64,000 nt of DNA, from the NCBI RefSeq assembly GCF_029873635.1, contig NC_080423.1, forward strand, positions 101,060,991-101,124,990, read 5' to 3'. Positions 37,101 through 46,412 of this stretch are shown here, one piece after another; the first letter of the stretch is position 1, and each line of letters starts with the position of its first letter. The DNA comes from Malania oleifera. Lineage: Eukaryota > Streptophyta > Magnoliopsida > Santalales > Ximeniaceae. The position numbers were made by a program, and so were the translations under genes. Below the pieces are notes generated by a model. The model saw nothing but the letters and a program-made list of their open reading frames with translations. It made no database searches and was not told the origin of the DNA.

Positions 37101-40100
37101 ACCTTACCGTTGCACCTAAAGAACTAAAATACTGCATATTAACTAAAATTTCTAAAATAATTAAAATTTCAAAGCTAAAATAAAAACCCTAATTTATGAA
37201 TCTATAGCTATAGTAAAGTGCCTGAAGCTCTACGTGCAAAACTTCTAAAATAACCAAAATTTCCAAGCTAAAATAAAAACCCTAATTTATGAATCTATAG
37301 CGAGTAAAGTGCCTGAAGCTCTCCACTTGCGCTCCAACGTCAAATGTCATTCCTTTCTTTGCTTGTTTTAATTTCCTCTCTCTCTCTCTCTCTCTCCCTT
37401 TGTAAATTCTTTATTAGATTCCTCACCCTAAATCTTACCCCCCACTTGTGTCACTTATTTATTTATCTGTTTCTTTATTAAAATTTTCTTCTTTAACATG
37501 TATAATGATTATTAAACCCTCAAAATTCAAGTGTCATGCCTTTATTTGGAATCCCTGGAACTAGAAGGGAAAACGTGGAACTTTGTGGAACCCTTGAATA
37601 TTTCTGAAGCCTAAGAGGATTTTAAGTGATTTTGTTTCAAATGAGTTTATTGCATATCTTGCAGAGGGTTTTGTATGGAGATTGGTTTATAAAACACAAG
37701 TGTAATTTGTAGCTGAAGGTTTTATCATACACCTGTCCTCTTAGCCTTTTATGCTCTTTGGTCTTTGTAGCCCTTGCTTGATTTGGAGTGGCGTTACTCT
37801 TTTGTTTGTTTTGTTTTATGCTAGTTTTTTATATAAGAAAATTTTTCATTGTCATAGTATTTCCCTTTCCTTGTAGACTGAATAGGTGGCGTAATTATGA
37901 GTTTTCTTAGAAAGTGAGTGTTAGATTACCACTTTACCTAAAAACTTAAATTGTTAGGTTGTGAGCCAACAATGTATATCAAGCTCTAACACTCCCCAGC
38001 ATGTGAGCCTGACAGCACGTGGAGAGATAATATCACCCATTACAAGGAATATAATAATTTTTTAATTACCACACAATAAACGCGGATAAGGACTAGAACC
38101 CAGGACCTCCAAGTAAACAACTCTGATACCATGTTAAATTTATCACTTTATCTAGAAGCTTAACCTGTTAGTTTGTGGGCCAACAATGTATATCAAGCTT
38201 TAACAGTGAGGAACCAGCATTGAATTCAAATAGCGTTGATTTTGAAATATTTCTTCTAATTTTAGGTGTATTTTTTAGTTCTTTTTTTTTAATGGAATTT
38301 TCAAGTGTATTTTTATTCTTGGTAGTAGAAGTGAAGAAATGATCTGCTTACCTTACTGCAACTGATTGGAACTTGATTTGGGTGTGGGAAAGAACCATAC
38401 TTAAATTCATGTGTTTGATCAGTTTCTGAAAGTTTCTCATGTCAACATTTTATGAGGCTCGGGTCCTGAGGCGTTCTCTCCCTTGGAGCCCAAGTTCTAT
38501 GAATCTGATGCCTTAAATTATGATATGTCCATGATGTTCGGTGTCTGATTTTGATGCTTGTATTATTCCCAGGCATGCACCAAAACAGCAGGGGGTTCAA
38601 TACATAGCTGAGCCATTTTTAAAAAATTATTATTTTTTAAAATCAACACTTTTTCCTGAATTTTTGCATGCATAAAATTCTAAACATCATGGCTTTATTT
38701 TGCATCAAAGATTGCCCTAATGGAAATTTGAAGAGGCAATCTGAGCTTGCAGTTCTGTTTGACAAGGCAAAGAATATCATACGATTCATTATCCATTTGG
38801 CTCAGACTGGTTTTGCTTGAGCTTCTGACCCCTCCTTACTAGCAAACATTTATTAGATTGTCTATCAACTCTCTAAATATTGTGGCTTTGGCACCAATAT
38901 TTTTGAAATATTGCACCAGGAATTAGTCCCTTAAAAACCGGTATTTTCCATTTGAAACAGTAAACCATGCTCCGACTTTTTGAATCACACTTTCTATGTC
39001 TGGAACTCTTCTTGTCTTCCTGTAGTTGTATGATTACCCCTTCTTTCGTTATAAATTTAGTTTGCTATGAAAAAAATCTAGTTCTGATTAAGTTTAAAAA
39101 TGCATGGTTCTACATTCCTATTACTTACCATCACATCATGAGACAAGCCCTTTGAAGCCAGTTGATTACCTAATACTTTAATCCAGCAGCCTTTTTTGGT
39201 TTATGCTTCTTTAAAAAAATGTCAGATGCTTGTGAAAAGAATATGCATGGTAACTAGAAGTCAAATGGCTTCCTTGATTATGGTATCCTATGGCTTTATG
39301 TCATTCATATTTAACACGCTGAAGTTTTCGAGAATTCGTCAATTTGAACTGACAAAAGAGGTTAACTGTTTGGGATGCTTGATAGAATGTCAGTGCAGAA
39401 ACTTTACAGATTATTGGAAGCTTGGCATGAATTTAATGTTTAATTGTGGAATTGCTTTTACTATGTCTTGCGGAACTCATCGCTGGTTTGTAATGCCAGT
39501 TTTTTTATTCTTTTAATCGTTTGAGCCTTTGCCTTGGAGGGTTTTTGGTCATTTAGCTGTTTACATTTCTTTCTCATCACCCTACTTGTAAATTTTTGCT
39601 GGCTCAGATTCTGCTGTGCTTCCAGAAGCCGAATCGAAACCTCTGGAAAGATCTGAAGTGCAAGGAGAACATGGAAGTATGAGCAATGATGAGCTTGATG
39701 AAACAACTGTTACTGGTGATATGCCTAACCTTCATCCTCAAGGCCCTGTTTCTGCCAGTGAGGGTATGTCCAAATGGCAACTGAAAGGGAAAAGGAACAT
39801 TCGCAATCTTACAAAGAAGTCTGCAGATATGACTGATGGAAGGGTATATCTAGAAGAAAAGGGTAGTGGTTTGAGTCAAAGGGCATCAGGGGAGAGATGT
39901 GGTTTCTACTCCAGAAGGGACAATTGTGAAAATGGTTTTGATGAGATGGATATGATTGAAAATGACTTCAATACCCAAGCAGTTGAGTTTGAAAGTCGAG
40001 GATACTCAACATCAAGTGCTGTTGGCAAACGTCGAAAGAGCAGTGGCCGTAATGTCATCAATTGGGAAGACTTAGCCTGGGAGGATCGTCCTGCTTTGAA

Positions 40101-40890
40101 GGGATATTGGGAAGAAAGGCATGGGAGTTTTGATCCACTGTTTGTTGGTCGTCGCCACCTTGGTGGCAGGATGAAGTCCATGTTGGTAGATGTGGATTTG
40201 AAGGTCCAAGCAAGGTATCAAAAGGAGCATGTCCCCATTGTCTCACTAATGAGTAGGTTAAATGGGAAGGCAATAATAGGGCACCCAATTCAAATTGAGG
40301 CATTAGAGGATGGTTCCTCAGAAACTCTCCTTTCTACAGCTGATATTGGCAGTGGAGCAATCGATAATGACGGAAACAGCGTACTTTCACCAGTATGGAG
40401 GACTGCAAGGAGGACAGCCAATTTCCGGATTCCACGCCCTCGCCCATCGTCAACAATTGACAGTGATGAAGCTGCTGAGCACTTTCCCTTGGATAAAGAA
40501 AAAAGACTACCATTCAAAAAATTAAACATGGGAGGTTTTGGTCAGAAAGCAAGCCTGACGAGGAAGGGTGCCCTTCACATTCCAAGGCCTCCAACAGCAA
40601 AAAAGTTCTCGAGGAAGCCACCAAAGAGGGTTAGCTTATCTTCTAGCCAAAAAATAAGAACCCTTTCTTCGATTGCTGTTGAACAGAGAGTTCGTAATAA
40701 GGCAAAATATGATGGTGGCCGCGGTGACATAGATGGGCTAATTAAGCCAGAGTCTGGCCCCACTACTGTAGCCTGTATCCCTGTCAAACTAGTATTCAGT
40801 AGGTTGTTTGAGGGTGTTGGTAGACCTCCATCAAGAGCAGCTGGTCTTGGGGATTCCATGAATGGCAATATGGAGAGAAATCCATCATAG
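15993..40890 (+). CDS. PWWP-domain protein (At1g51745-like family), three exons
   Basis: Exons 15993-16177, 20574-21610 and 39608-40890 join in phase (2505 nt, 834 aa plus stop). Exon 1 gives a short leader then a PWWP-type start at residues 14-33 ([20 protein letters not shown]) with SWWPG at 26-30, the signature position. PWWP folds bind methylated-histone nucleosomes and DNA, so a nuclear chromatin role is inferred. The rest is charged and low-complexity, with a conserved block in exon 3 ([49 protein letters not shown]) that I associate from memory with the Arabidopsis At1g51745/At3g21295 group. Splice borders are GTAAGT...TTAG and GTTAAA...TCAG; the second donor is weak. The start is the first ATG before the PWWP motif in an open frame. 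Intron 2 is about 18 kb. The frame is intact in all exons, so the gene looks functional. Confidence 0.88.
16818..17170 (-). mobile_element. LINE ORF2 fragment (region before the zinc-binding domain)
   Basis: The minus-strand frame 16818-17132 begins [19 protein letters not shown], resembling the FWxDxWCGxxxLxxxFPxLF segment that follows the reverse transcriptase in plant L1-type LINEs. Only about 100 codons remain and the end is not recognisable. The order relative to the neighbouring zinc-binding piece is reversed from a normal LINE, so the two are probably separate insertions or rearranged. Confidence 0.45.
17400..17720 (-). mobile_element. LINE ORF2 fragment with zf-RVT motif
   Basis: On the minus strand at about 17590-17690 one frame reads [19 protein letters not shown], a C-x2-C...H-x4-H pattern as in the reverse-transcriptase zinc-binding domain (zf-RVT) of plant LINEs. 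The frame is interrupted soon after. The region down to 17190 may belong to the same copy. Confidence 0.5.
17772..17817. repeat. 23-bp tandem duplication
   Basis: ACTTAAATTAAGTACTTGC followed by ATCT occurs twice in succession (17772-17794, 17795-17817) in intron 1. Confidence 0.85.
20574..21610 (+). CDS. PWWP gene exon 2
   Basis: Codes residues 62-407, opening [20 protein letters not shown], which completes the conserved N-terminal region. It then becomes lysine/serine/glutamate-rich with likely nuclear-localisation clusters ([22 protein letters not shown]) and a serine/acidic end. No stop interrupts it; the acceptor is TTAG at 20573 and the donor GTTAAA at 21611. Confidence 0.9.
23278..25161 (-). 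repeat. 3' LTR of the gypsy element
   Basis: 1,884 bp, plus-strand ends TGTAACGACCC and AGTTACTACA. It contains a (GA)n tract at about 24949-24987 and the shared LTR block (reverse strand) at 23665. Confidence 0.95.
26769..27653. mobile_element. Non-autonomous Mutator-like DNA transposon nested in the gypsy element
   Basis: The 885-bp insertion is bounded by 12-bp inverted repeats ATGGTTTTAAAT / ATTTAAAACCAT and a perfect 10-bp duplication GCTTTAAACC (26759-26768 and 27654-27663). Gypsy pol sequence resumes on both sides. Subterminal zones are packed with CGTTACGTAAC, GGCCGTTAC and related phrases. There is no open frame. A 10-bp duplication suits the Mutator superfamily (9-11 bp); the short termini leave some doubt. 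Confidence 0.85.
31154..33084 (-). repeat. 5' LTR of the gypsy element
   Basis: 1,931 bp, nearly identical to 23278-25161 except for scattered, mostly transition, differences and a length change in the A/T and TTTA-rich run near 32950-33060. Plus-strand ends are TGTAACGACC and GGTTACTACA. Confidence 0.95.
33085..35170. other. Intron interval, nothing recognised
   Basis: Open frames at 33761-34111 and on the opposite strand are short and lack domain character. About 34418-34740 is rich in AGCTTTTAAAAGCT-like phrases that may be a decayed small DNA transposon, but I found no terminal repeats. Confidence 0.5.
35171..35389. mobile_element. MITE with 41-bp terminal inverted repeats
   Basis: The 219-bp element starts GGGCAAAAGACATTGACC and ends GGTCAATGTCTTTTGCCC. 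The arms match over 41 bp with one mismatch. Flanks TAAGTAAAC and TAAGTAGAA suggest an imperfect 9-bp duplication, consistent with a Mutator-type MITE. No coding capacity. Confidence 0.85.
35452..36924 (-). mobile_element. 5'-truncated RTE-clade LINE, interrupted by a hAT-like element
   Basis: Read on the minus strand from 36924, the frame gives [20 protein letters not shown] then [14 protein letters not shown], the C-terminal tail typical of plant RTE LINEs. The sequence ends in a (TTG)n-like tail at 35452. Flanking duplications of about 22 bp are seen (AAATTACTCAGAATAAC... at 35429-35451 and AAATACTCAAAATAAC... at 36925-36946). Without the inserted hAT-like element the copy is only about 230 bp, and its frame is decayed after the conserved part. 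Confidence 0.75.
35488..36724. mobile_element. Non-autonomous hAT-like DNA transposon, 1.24 kb
   Basis: Termini TAGGGGTGAGCA and TGCTCACCCCTA are inverted repeats of the TAGGG type used by hAT elements. Flanking octamers AGTGGGGC and GGTGGGGT match at six of eight bases, as an aged 8-bp duplication would. Subterminal zones repeat TTCGGTTAACCGAATT-like phrases. The open frame at 35704-36015, serine/proline-rich and resembling a transit peptide, may be captured host sequence but is not recognisable. Confidence 0.75.
36947..37117 (-). mobile_element. Au-type SINE, minus strand
   Basis: Minus-strand sequence from 37117 reads AGGTGCAACGGTAAGGTTGT, then GGTCACAGGTTCGAGGC (a Pol III B-box), then GCAAGGTAAGGCTGCGTAC, and ends GGCTGCCCTTTTT. 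This order matches, from memory, the tRNA-derived Au SINE family of angiosperms. The proper 3' tail continues to 35437 beyond the inserted LINE: AAAGAACTAAATTACT at 35421-35436 and AAAGAACTAAAATACT at 37118-37133 are its 16-bp target duplications (15 of 16 match). Confidence 0.8.
37144..37329. repeat. 93-bp tandem duplication
   Basis: Two copies of a unit containing TCTAAAATAA...AAGCTAAAATAAAAACCCTA...GTGCCTGAAGCTCT start at about 37151 and 37244, with a few substitutions and a 1-2 bp length difference. Confidence 0.8.
37919..38205 (-). mobile_element. TRIM (miniature LTR retrotransposon), 287 bp
   Basis: Terminal direct repeats 37919-37991 (73 bp) and 38132-38205 (74 bp) both begin TGTTA and end TAACA on the plus strand. 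A 5-bp duplication GTGAG flanks the unit (37914-37918 and 38206-38210). On the minus strand the 5' repeat is followed at once by TGGTATCAGAG, an initiator tRNA-Met primer-binding site, and a short purine tract GCTGGGGAG precedes the 3' repeat. The interior is about 140 bp and non-coding, and includes GGTTCTAGTCC, a B-box-like sequence. The repeats differ at about a sixth of positions, so the copy is old. It has every structural part of an LTR element but no gene. Confidence 0.9.
39608..40890 (+). CDS. PWWP gene exon 3
   Basis: Codes residues 408-834 and the TAG stop at 40888-40890. Acceptor CTCAG at 39607. It carries the conserved block [16 protein letters not shown] to [10 protein letters not shown] (about residues 550-640), then an arginine-rich basic tail ([14 protein letters not shown]). 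The frame is intact throughout. Confidence 0.92.
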
Positions 40891-42315
40891 ATTACTTGTA
40901 AATTGTTATGTGGGATCCTTTATCTCGTACACTCCCATCAGCTGTTGCTTATTTATCTTCGTTCCCTCGGAAAATTCTTCGATCCTTCTGGATTGTCAAC
41001 AGTGGGGAACTAGGGATGACGATTCTGCTGGCTGCACTGAATGACTATATGAAGCAAGTATAGCTAATTAAGAACCATATATATTGCAAATTTGGGCCCG
41101 AGGGATGGCTGTTTTGCAGTTGGTAATCTTGCATTTTCTGGATGAAGGAATCTGAGGAAGCAGAAGAAGGTAGGTTCCTATTAGATATAAAACATGGTAA
41201 AAATCGAAAACCACATCGATGGATGCCAATTTGAAGTTCCAATCGATGGCTGTACATTTTACTTTGTAAGCTTTTTGTACACTTTTTTTTTCTCCCTTTT
41301 TAAGTTTCTTTTTCTTAATTTAAATATAGAGTAACAGGGGTTGGTGGGAAACAATGTAGATGCTGTTTTGGAGCTTTAGTTTAGTTTAGTAATAGTGATC
41401 AGATGATGCTGGAGAGGGATAATTGCCTCGTGTGGTGAGGCCAAACACAAATAACTTGATGGAAGTTATATTCATGTATCTGGTAGCGAAGCTGGAATAT
41501 AATTACTGAATGATTTATTTTTGCTTGCTTGGTTTTTCTTTTTCATTCTTTTTTTTTCTTACCCCCTGAATTCTTTTAATTGGCAAATGCAGTGGTGTTG
41601 GATCATTCATGAACGAAAACATTCCATGATACATAGTGCCCTAGATTTTACATCATTGTATTTATTATGTTATACTTGGTGATGCTTAATAAGCATAGTA
41701 TTAGTGTTTCCTAAATTACAAGTATGTTGCCTTAATAACTCTCGTAGGAATAGGCAGAATGTGTAAGAAAATCTAGTTGATCCAATCACACATGACACAT
41801 TACTCTGTAATTTTTTTTTATAATTATATTATATTGATTTCTCTTGAAATGAAGTTATTTTAATTGTTGCGAAGACTTCTCCTAGAATAGTTTCCTGTGC
41901 AAAATGAAATTCATAGGATATATATTTCCATTTCTTTTCTTGTAGATGAATCATTGAAACCTCATTCACTAAAAAACACCCAGAGTGTGACATACAACCT
42001 ACCTTGTACTTGGAGCCAAAAAGCACTATCCTTGTATTTACAACATCTAGGTGACACGCTTTACAAAAACATACATTAAAAACAAAAAAAAAAAAAAAAC
42101 AAATTACATGTGACATAAAAGGATAGTAAAGGAAAATCATAGCATTGAAATTGGTAACCCAATTTTTAGTGGTGACTCGGTTCCACCCCAACTCTCTTTA
42201 ATGTTTCTGCTTTCCGAGGGCTGCAATTTTTCAACAAAACCATACCATTTTAGCTTCACTAATTCATCGTTACAGACATTAGAAGAATAAAAATTGAGGT
42301 TTCAAATTTTAGTAT
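40891..42315. other. PWWP 3' UTR and intergenic sequence
   Basis: No gene recognised. The PWWP gene and the next gene (minus strand) are convergent, so both 3' ends fall here. Open frames at 40862-41257 and 41829-42191 are short and without domain character. Confidence 0.6.
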
Positions 42316-43193
42316 TTAAGAATGGTACCGGATAAACGGGTCGCCCCGGATAGGATCCGGCAGGTTGCGGTCGATCTGTTGGATGTGAGCCACCTTCCTA
42401 AGAAAAGATTTCTTGAGCAACTCGTCGGCGGAATCAACGACGGCGTCAGGCTCCTCCACCTCCGGGAAGCTCTCCCTCTTCTTCTTCTTCACTAGGACCG
42501 TGGGCGAATGGACCAGCTGCTGCTTCGCCGTGTGCACTCCGATCGCCACCGCCACCAGCACCATCCCCAGCATCACGTACACCGGCGCAAACTCCGCCTT
42601 CACTCCCCTAGGCAGAATTTTTTAAAAAAATTAAAATTAATTTTATCATGATCTCGAATTCACGGCTTAAATTCACTCTCTCATATCTGAATTCCATGTT
42701 TGAAAACTTGAAATTAAAACTTGAATTCAAAAACTTTAAATCCATGTTAACAAAATCCATATTTGAGATTTCAAAATTCAGACCTTGAATATAAATTTAA
42801 ATAAAACAGAGTACAAAATTTACTGATACTATCCAAATTCAACAACTTAAAAAAAAAAATTTTAAAATTTAAAATTAGAGTGACCGTGTCTTGGGCCGAG
42901 GATGATCAGAGTGGACAGAGTCCATGGCGGACGCGAAGGGTTTCATCTCGGGAGTAGTTGAGGTGGCGAAGGGTCTGTTTCCTCCGAGTCGACCCAACAG
43001 CAATCCCTATGTGAAAACCCAGAAGCCATTATTCTCGTCAGACACATAAACAGAAGAATGAAGTCAAATTCATCATTTGATTTTAAAAATTCCATCGCAT
43101 TTTTTCTCTCTTCCGTGAATCAAACGCGAACAGAAGTAAAAGCAAAAACAGAAACAGCAAAAAACAGAGACGTACCATTGCCCTGAAAGCCAT
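42316..43193 (-). CDS. Small mitochondrial-type single-pass membrane protein, three exons
   Basis: Exons on the minus strand: 43193-43176 (18 nt, MAFRAM), 43006-42885 and 42607-42316, joined in phase to 432 nt (143 aa plus stop). Donors are GTACGT and GTCACT, acceptors CATAG and CCTAG. The N-terminal 40 residues are rich in Arg, Ser, Thr and lack early acids (GLLLGRLGGNRPFATSTT), as in a mitochondrial presequence. Residues about 54-71 (APVYVMLGMVLVAVAIGV) form one membrane segment, followed by basic KKKKR and a conserved-looking SFLRKVAHIQ stretch. The layout recalls the B12D/MLRQ-type small complex I-associated proteins, but that link is tentative. The exact phase match across three exons supports a real gene. 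It converges with the PWWP gene. Confidence 0.82.
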
Positions 43194-43940
43194 GATGGAT
43201 GTTTGATGTATCAGTACAGTAATTCCTCAACTAAGGTTAGGTAGAAAAAAGCAGAAGCAGAGGATTGCAGTGGGGAGTTTGGGGGAGAGGGTGGTCCATT
43301 TCCAATTTATATATGGAAACTTGGAGATGGATAAGATCAGCAACAGCTTCAGATTTCCCCCACTGTGGGGAGTGTGTTCATTTTGGGATTTGACTATTTG
43401 AAAATCGAAAGTGGTAGAGGTTTCTGGGACTTTCCCTTCGCATATGTATATATATATATATTAATAAATGCTTTGGCTGTGCAAATCGCGCACACCTGTT
43501 TTTGGTGATCGTTGACACTTGCACTTGACACTTGACACTTGGACATCACATGCATGTATAATCATCAGTGCACACTTGCGAGTTCCAAAGGTTCTCAACA
43601 GAGGTAGATATCGTTTTTCATAATATTTATCATTAGAATCTTAAAACATAGATTGGAGGTTAATTGCACGCCTATCTATTAGCTAACGAACTCGATCTCT
43701 AACACCCTCTACAACAAGATGTAGTACTAGACGTTTTTGTTTGTTTCGGAGGAAAATGAGTAACAAAAACTGACACACCACCACTCCCAAGAACTACCTC
43801 ATTACCCTTTCCTTCTTGTAACTCATTTATCATTACCAAATCATCCCCATCATCTTTTGATTGTCTGGGCAATGTCAAAAATGGTGACCTATGCACGGGC
43901 CGTGCACATGGTGTACACCTGTTGATCCAAAACCCAAACT
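43194..43940. other. Upstream region of the small mitochondrial-type gene
   Basis: Leader and promoter of the minus-strand gene probably lie at 43194-43450, including a short (TA)n at about 43446-43461. The CACTTGACACTTGACACTTG repeat near 43517-43542 is a small tandem motif. No other gene recognised. Confidence 0.45.
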
Positions 43941-44407
43941 TATTATATTGTAGGTCTACAAATGTGCAAAGAGATGGGTTATATGAATGTGGAGATTGAA
44001 TGTGACTCTAATGTAGTAGTCGATTGGGTTCGTTCTTGGAAATGCATGGCATGGTATTTGTGGAATTTTTGAAAAATGTTTCTTGAGGCTCTTTCTATGA
44101 TTAATTTCACCATTGCTCACCAATTTAGAGAAGGAAATAAGGTTACGGATTTCTTGGCATGTCTGGAGTTTGCTTATTTACCTCGTCTAGTTAGAGACAT
44201 GATTCGACTTGACAAAATTGGTTTTACTAATTTAAGAGTCTAATGTGTCGTTTTGTCTTCGTTTCGTTTTAATTACGTTTTGTTTTTATCTGTTTGTAAC
44301 TTGATTTGTTAGAATCACGAAATTCCTCCATCATAAGTGAGGGATTTTTTAATAAAGAAAGGAGGTGTCACCCTCTTTTATTAAAAATAAATAAATAAAT
44401 AAATAAT
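43941..44407 (+). mobile_element. 3' end of an L1-type LINE with RNase H domain
   Basis: The plus-strand frame from about 43941 reads GLQMCKEMGYMNVEIECDSN then VVDWV, HQFREGNKVTDFLA and IRLDKIGF, ending in TAA near 44242. This is the reverse-transcriptase-like RNase H domain found at the C-terminus of plant L1 LINEs. One in-frame TGA occurs near 44070. An A-rich (AAAT)n tail follows at about 44382-44407. The copy is 5'-truncated and dead. Confidence 0.8.
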
Positions 44408-44787
44408 AGGTCTATACAAAAGTGGCAAAAATGATGAATGATCGATATTGGCAATGTGGGGAGTCTCAATTAGGACATCTATGGAGACCTTAACAATCAA
44501 ATTCAATAGCACTATGACGACAAGATTAGAATTTGGATAGTGCATATTCATCTTCGCAATCCATGAACTACAGTTGTGCTCTTTGCGACACTTTTGGCTC
44601 TCGTTTTGACTCATTCAAACCTACTTCAGCTTATCCTTGTCCCAATAACTGAAAATAAGGACAATGTGTGTATGAGAACATGGAATTGAAGTTTTGGATT
44701 TCCGATATAGCAAGTGCTTACTATTTTTTTGGCTTCATTTGGAGGCTCACTTGAGCTACACATTAGGCGTGCCCGCGTTTTGTGCCG

Positions 44788-44837
<50 letters not shown>

Positions 44838-45813
44838 GGGGTGGGGGGGATCATATATCTCTTCCGGGATCATATATCTCTTCCTATTTCTTCTTAAAAT
44901 TTTGACAGGAAACATTTCATATACACGTCTCATTCTCGAACTGTTTAAGTGTGTATACGTTTATCATCATTGAATTAGAAGTATTTAAATGGTTCTACTT
45001 AATATAGTTTTTTCCACGGTTTAAATATATCATTTTAGATTTTTTGTATTGTTGTATGTTTTCTTTTTACAAACATCAATTGCAAGAGTTTAAAAAAGAA
45101 AATAAAAAAGAAACCACTTTTCTTCAAAATTCTATTGACTTAGTAAGGAGAGTTACCCTTTTTAGAATTCCTAGTCCTCTTTGCTCTGCAATATTGGGAA
45201 AGAAACACTCTTCATATCCTTATTAACTATTGTCCACTTGAATGAGATTAAATGCTACTCATGTATACAACCAAAAAAAAAAATTAATGCTTAAGTCAAT
45301 AAATGATTTTGGAGGATAAATAAATTAAAGGATATTAACAACAAATGAGATAAAATGGACTTTTGAATTTTCCTTGGGATCCCACTTCCCTTAAACTTAG
45401 GTAAATTTTTCTGAGAATTGTGTGCAATTTACTATAGAGTAATTATTTAGAGTAGATGAATTTGATCTTAACCATTAACAGTGGGTCTTTCGGGCAATTC
45501 TATTAGTCTTAAGGACAAGTTTTACCTTTTAGGTGGCATCCTATCTTCAATTTGATCCCCATGATCTGATCAGTTCTTCCTACATATATTACCTCTGGAT
45601 CCTAGTCTAATTTTGCCAATGAGAGCATGAATTTTTTAGCTCGTCTCTTCATGTGTGAACATGTCTGATCAAGTGTTTTTACTTCATGTTGCTTTGCGAA
45701 ATATAATGGGATGAAGAAGAAATAAATTCAACTACATTTTGCTCAGTTCCATCCTATTATGAAAGTCTAGATCTTTTTTCCATGTTTGAACATGTTTCCT
45801 TGGTTTCTTTAGC
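44408..45813. other. Intergenic, no gene recognised
   Basis: Contains the G48 tract listed separately; otherwise A/T-rich sequence without coding character. Confidence 0.55.
44789..44836. repeat. Homopolymer of 48 G
   Basis: 48 consecutive G bases, followed by TGGGGTGGGGGGGA. The polyglycine frames across it on the plus strand are artefacts of the run. Either a true G-tract with strong quadruplex potential or a sequencing/assembly artefact. Confidence 0.95.
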
Positions 45814-46003
45814 CTCAATGTCATAACCCCAGAAATAGTTATACAAAATTAGTAAAGTGATTCTGAAAAAAAAAAAAAATTTAATTAATTAATTGAAATA
45901 AAAAAAATAATAATTAAAATTTATTTTTATTTTTATTAATAAAAATATATTATTATTAATATTAATTAAATACTATTACTATTATTAATATATAAATAAG
46001 TAA

Positions 46004-46363
46004 TGTAAAGACCCGAAAATTTAAAATGATTGAAATAATAAAAAAATAGATAAATAACAAATAAATAAATAAGAGGAATGACGTGGGAAAAAGAAGAAAA
46101 AAATTAAAAATAAAGAAATTAAAATAAATTAAGATAAATTAAATAATTAAATAATTAGTTATTAAATTAAATATTTTTACATTGGATTTAAAAAAAATTT
46201 AATTGACATAAGATATGCATATAGGTAAGTTAAAGATATATGTATATATATATAAAGTAAAAGTTAAGGAAGTTAAAGAAGAAGAAAGAAGAAGAAGAAA
46301 CAGTCAGAGATGACACCCCCCCTCTGAAATTCATTCCTGTGCGCGCCAGCCACCTTCGTCTTC

Positions 46364-46412
<49 letters not shown>

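Larger units (their letters stand above)
21611..39607 (+). other. PWWP gene intron 2, about 18 kb
   Basis: This 17,997-bp intron is more than half occupied by identifiable insertions: gypsy element 23278-33084, MITE 35171-35389, nested SINE/LINE/hAT block 35437-37117, a two-copy 93-bp repeat 37144-37329, and a TRIM 37919-38205. Intervals 21611-23277, 33085-35170 and 38206-39607 are A/T-rich with no gene recognised. All LTR-type insertions lie antisense to the gene. Confidence 0.85.

Noticed and set aside
44694-44973. Glycine-rich frames in three phases
   Set aside because: All come from the G48 homopolymer, which is open in every plus-strand frame.
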